Positions 33,882 through 34,959 of a DNA stretch of 34,959 bases are shown here, one piece after another. The DNA is from Burkholderiales bacterium UBA1834 (GTDB lineage Bacteria; Pseudomonadota; Gammaproteobacteria; Burkholderiales; Burkholderiaceae_C). The DNA is taken from positions 17,470-52,428 of the forward strand of contig DDJC01000014.1 of the NCBI GenBank assembly GCA_002339015.1, in the 5' to 3' direction. The notes under the pieces are model-generated. The model searched no databases, was not told where the DNA came from, and worked only from the letters and a program-made list of their open reading frames with translations. The position numbers and the translations under genes are program-made. Each line of letters opens with the position of its first letter. Positions within the stretch are counted from its first letter, which is position 1.

Positions 33882-34406
33882 ATGAACCTCGACGCCGACG
33901 ACTTCACCCTGCTGGGCCTGCCCAAGGCTTTTGCGCTGGACCGCGCCAAGCTCGATGCCGCCTGGAAGGCTTTGCAGGCCCACGTGCACCCCGACCGTTT
34001 CGCGGCCGAGGGCGCCGCCGCGCAGCGCGTGGCCATGCAGTGGGCCGTGCGCGTCAATGAAGCGCACCAGCGCCTGAAAGACCCCCTCAAGCGCGCCGCC
34101 TACCTGTGCCAGTTGGCTGGCGTGCCGGTGAATGCCGAGAGCAACACCGCGATGCCGGGCGATTTCCTGATGCAGCAGATGACCTGGCGCGAGGCGCTGG
34201 ACGAGGTCGGCAATGCCGCCGAAGCCCAGGCCCTGCTCGATGAGGTCACCGCCGAGCGCCGCGAGCGCCTGGACCGCGTCACCCGCCTGCTGGACGTCGA
34301 TGGCAACGCCGCGCAGGCCGCGCAAGAGGTGCGCGCGCTGATGTTCATTGATCGCCTGAGCGACGAGATCAACGCCAGGCTCGAACGCTACGAAGACCAA
34401 GCTTGA
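33882..34406 (+). CDS. hscB: Fe-S protein assembly co-chaperone HscB
   Basis: This is a J-domain co-chaperone that brings IscU to HscA and stimulates its ATPase. The 174-residue protein has the J-domain HPD motif at residues 36-38 (AHVHPDRF) and the helix WAVRVNEAHQRLKDPLKRAAYL. The C-terminal three-helix IscU-binding domain follows (DFLMQQMTWREALDE, ALMFIDRLSDEINARL). Its length equals the family norm. It lies 78 bases after iscA, past a hairpin, and 30 bases before hscA. Confidence 0.95.
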   Translation: MNLDADDFTLLGLPKAFALDRAKLDAAWKALQAHVHPDRFAAEGAAAQRVAMQWAVRVNEAHQRLKDPLKRAAYLCQLAGVPVNAESNTAMPGDFLMQQMTWREALDEVGNAAEAQALLDEVTAERRERLDRVTRLLDVDGNAAQAAQEVRALMFIDRLSDEINARLERYEDQA

Positions 34407-34436
34407 TCCCCTTCTGATTAAAGAAGCCACCACCCC

Positions 34437-34959
34437 ATGGCCCTGCTGCAGATCTCCGAACCTGGACAGACCCCCGACCCGCACCAGCGGCGCATCGCGG
34501 TGGGCATCGACCTGGGCACCACCCACTCGCTGGTGGCCGCCGTGCGCCACGGCAGCGCCGAATGCCTGCCCGATGAGCAGGGCAGGGTGATCCTGCCCTC
34601 GGCCGTGCGCTACCTGCGCGATGAGCGCGGCAACACCCGCCGCCAGATCGGCTTCGAGGCCCTGTCGGCCCAGGCCGAGGACCCGGTCAACACCGTGGTG
34701 TCGGTCAAGCGCTTCATGGGCCGCCGCCTGGCCGACCTGCCCGATGCCGGCAAGCTGCCCTACGACTTCGACGACCAGCCCGGCATGGTGGCCGTGCGCA
34801 CCGTGGCCGGCAGCAAGTCGCCTGTGGAAGTGTCGGCCGAGATCCTGGCCAGCCTGCGCCAGCGCGCCGAAGATACGTTCAACGACGACCTGTTCGGCGC
34901 CGTGATCACGGTGCCGGCCTATTTCGACGATGCCCAGCGCCAGGCCACCAAGGATGCCG
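34437..34959 (+). CDS. hscA: Fe-S assembly chaperone HscA, 3' end cut by the window edge
   Basis: This is an Hsp70-type chaperone specialised for IscU, releasing clusters from it with ATP hydrolysis. Only the first 174 residues are visible and the frame is open to the last base. The N-terminal ATPase phosphate-1 motif is VGIDLGTTHSLVA (22-34). The Hsp70 features DPVNTVVSVKRFMGR and AVITVPAYFDDAQRQATKDA follow. ATG 34437 lies 30 bases after the hscB stop, with a weak AAAGAAG upstream. Confidence 0.95.
   Translation, partial: MALLQISEPGQTPDPHQRRIAVGIDLGTTHSLVAAVRHGSAECLPDEQGRVILPSAVRYLRDERGNTRRQIGFEALSAQAEDPVNTVVSVKRFMGRRLADLPDAGKLPYDFDDQPGMVAVRTVAGSKSPVEVSAEILASLRQRAEDTFNDDLFGAVITVPAYFDDAQRQATKDA

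Overview
The window is a dense, GC-rich bacterial chromosome segment. Its gene content fits a Burkholderiales beta-proteobacterium of the Leptothrix/Rubrivivax/Aquabacterium/Ideonella kind: PEP-CTERM surface proteins, an intracellular PHB depolymerase, an iscRSUA-hscBA cluster behind a low-molecular-weight phosphatase, a solitary RnfB and uvrB. The genus is inferred from gene content; no rRNA gene, tRNA gene, insertion sequence or CRISPR array was seen.

Layout. 1-1025: 3' part of an ALDH3-like aldehyde dehydrogenase, closed by a strong terminator. 1156-4750: a compact livHMGF branched-chain amino-acid ABC operon without a binding-protein gene. 4751-6615 (minus): a ferredoxin-NAD(P) reductase-like flavoprotein and a GNAT acetyltransferase, coupled by a TTGA overlap. 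6674-7588: an NAD-binding YeeZ-like epimerase. 7694-11754: a GDSL hydrolase ending in a PEP-CTERM signal, a Tat-exported PhoX-type phosphatase, and a PEP-CTERM protein directly behind it. 11776-15708 (minus): nth, a DUF3617 protein, two TPM-domain proteins, lemA and a small unknown gene. 15905-21588 (minus): an old yellow enzyme, a PEP-CTERM protein behind a large exported nuclease, and RnfB. 21740-26709 (minus): phaZ, an aromatic aminotransferase and a second PhoX-like Tat lipoprotein, divergent from uvrB (26970-29105). 29128-30028 (minus): a truncated N-acetylmuramidase overlapping a small exported protein. 30325-34959: low-molecular-weight phosphatase, then iscR-iscS-iscU-iscA-hscB-hscA, the last cut by the window edge.

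How the genes work together. The isc block assembles Fe-S clusters and carries a near-consensus promoter overlapped by an IscR-like site. The most notable theme is exported phosphoester hydrolysis: two PhoX-like proteins and one ExeM/NucH-type nuclease. One PhoX and the nuclease are each followed within about 35 bases by a small PEP-CTERM protein, and one PhoX has a plausible Pho box. This suggests a cell-surface phosphorus-scavenging arrangement that has not, to my knowledge, been described as a unit. The second candidate system is the truncated muramidase with its exported neighbour, which looks like the remnant of an antibacterial effector-immunity pair.

No gene-free stretch exceeds 300 bases. 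The longest gaps (26710-26969, 30059-30324, 23036-23278, 30850-31075, 24482-24705) hold promoters, terminators or nothing recognisable, as listed.
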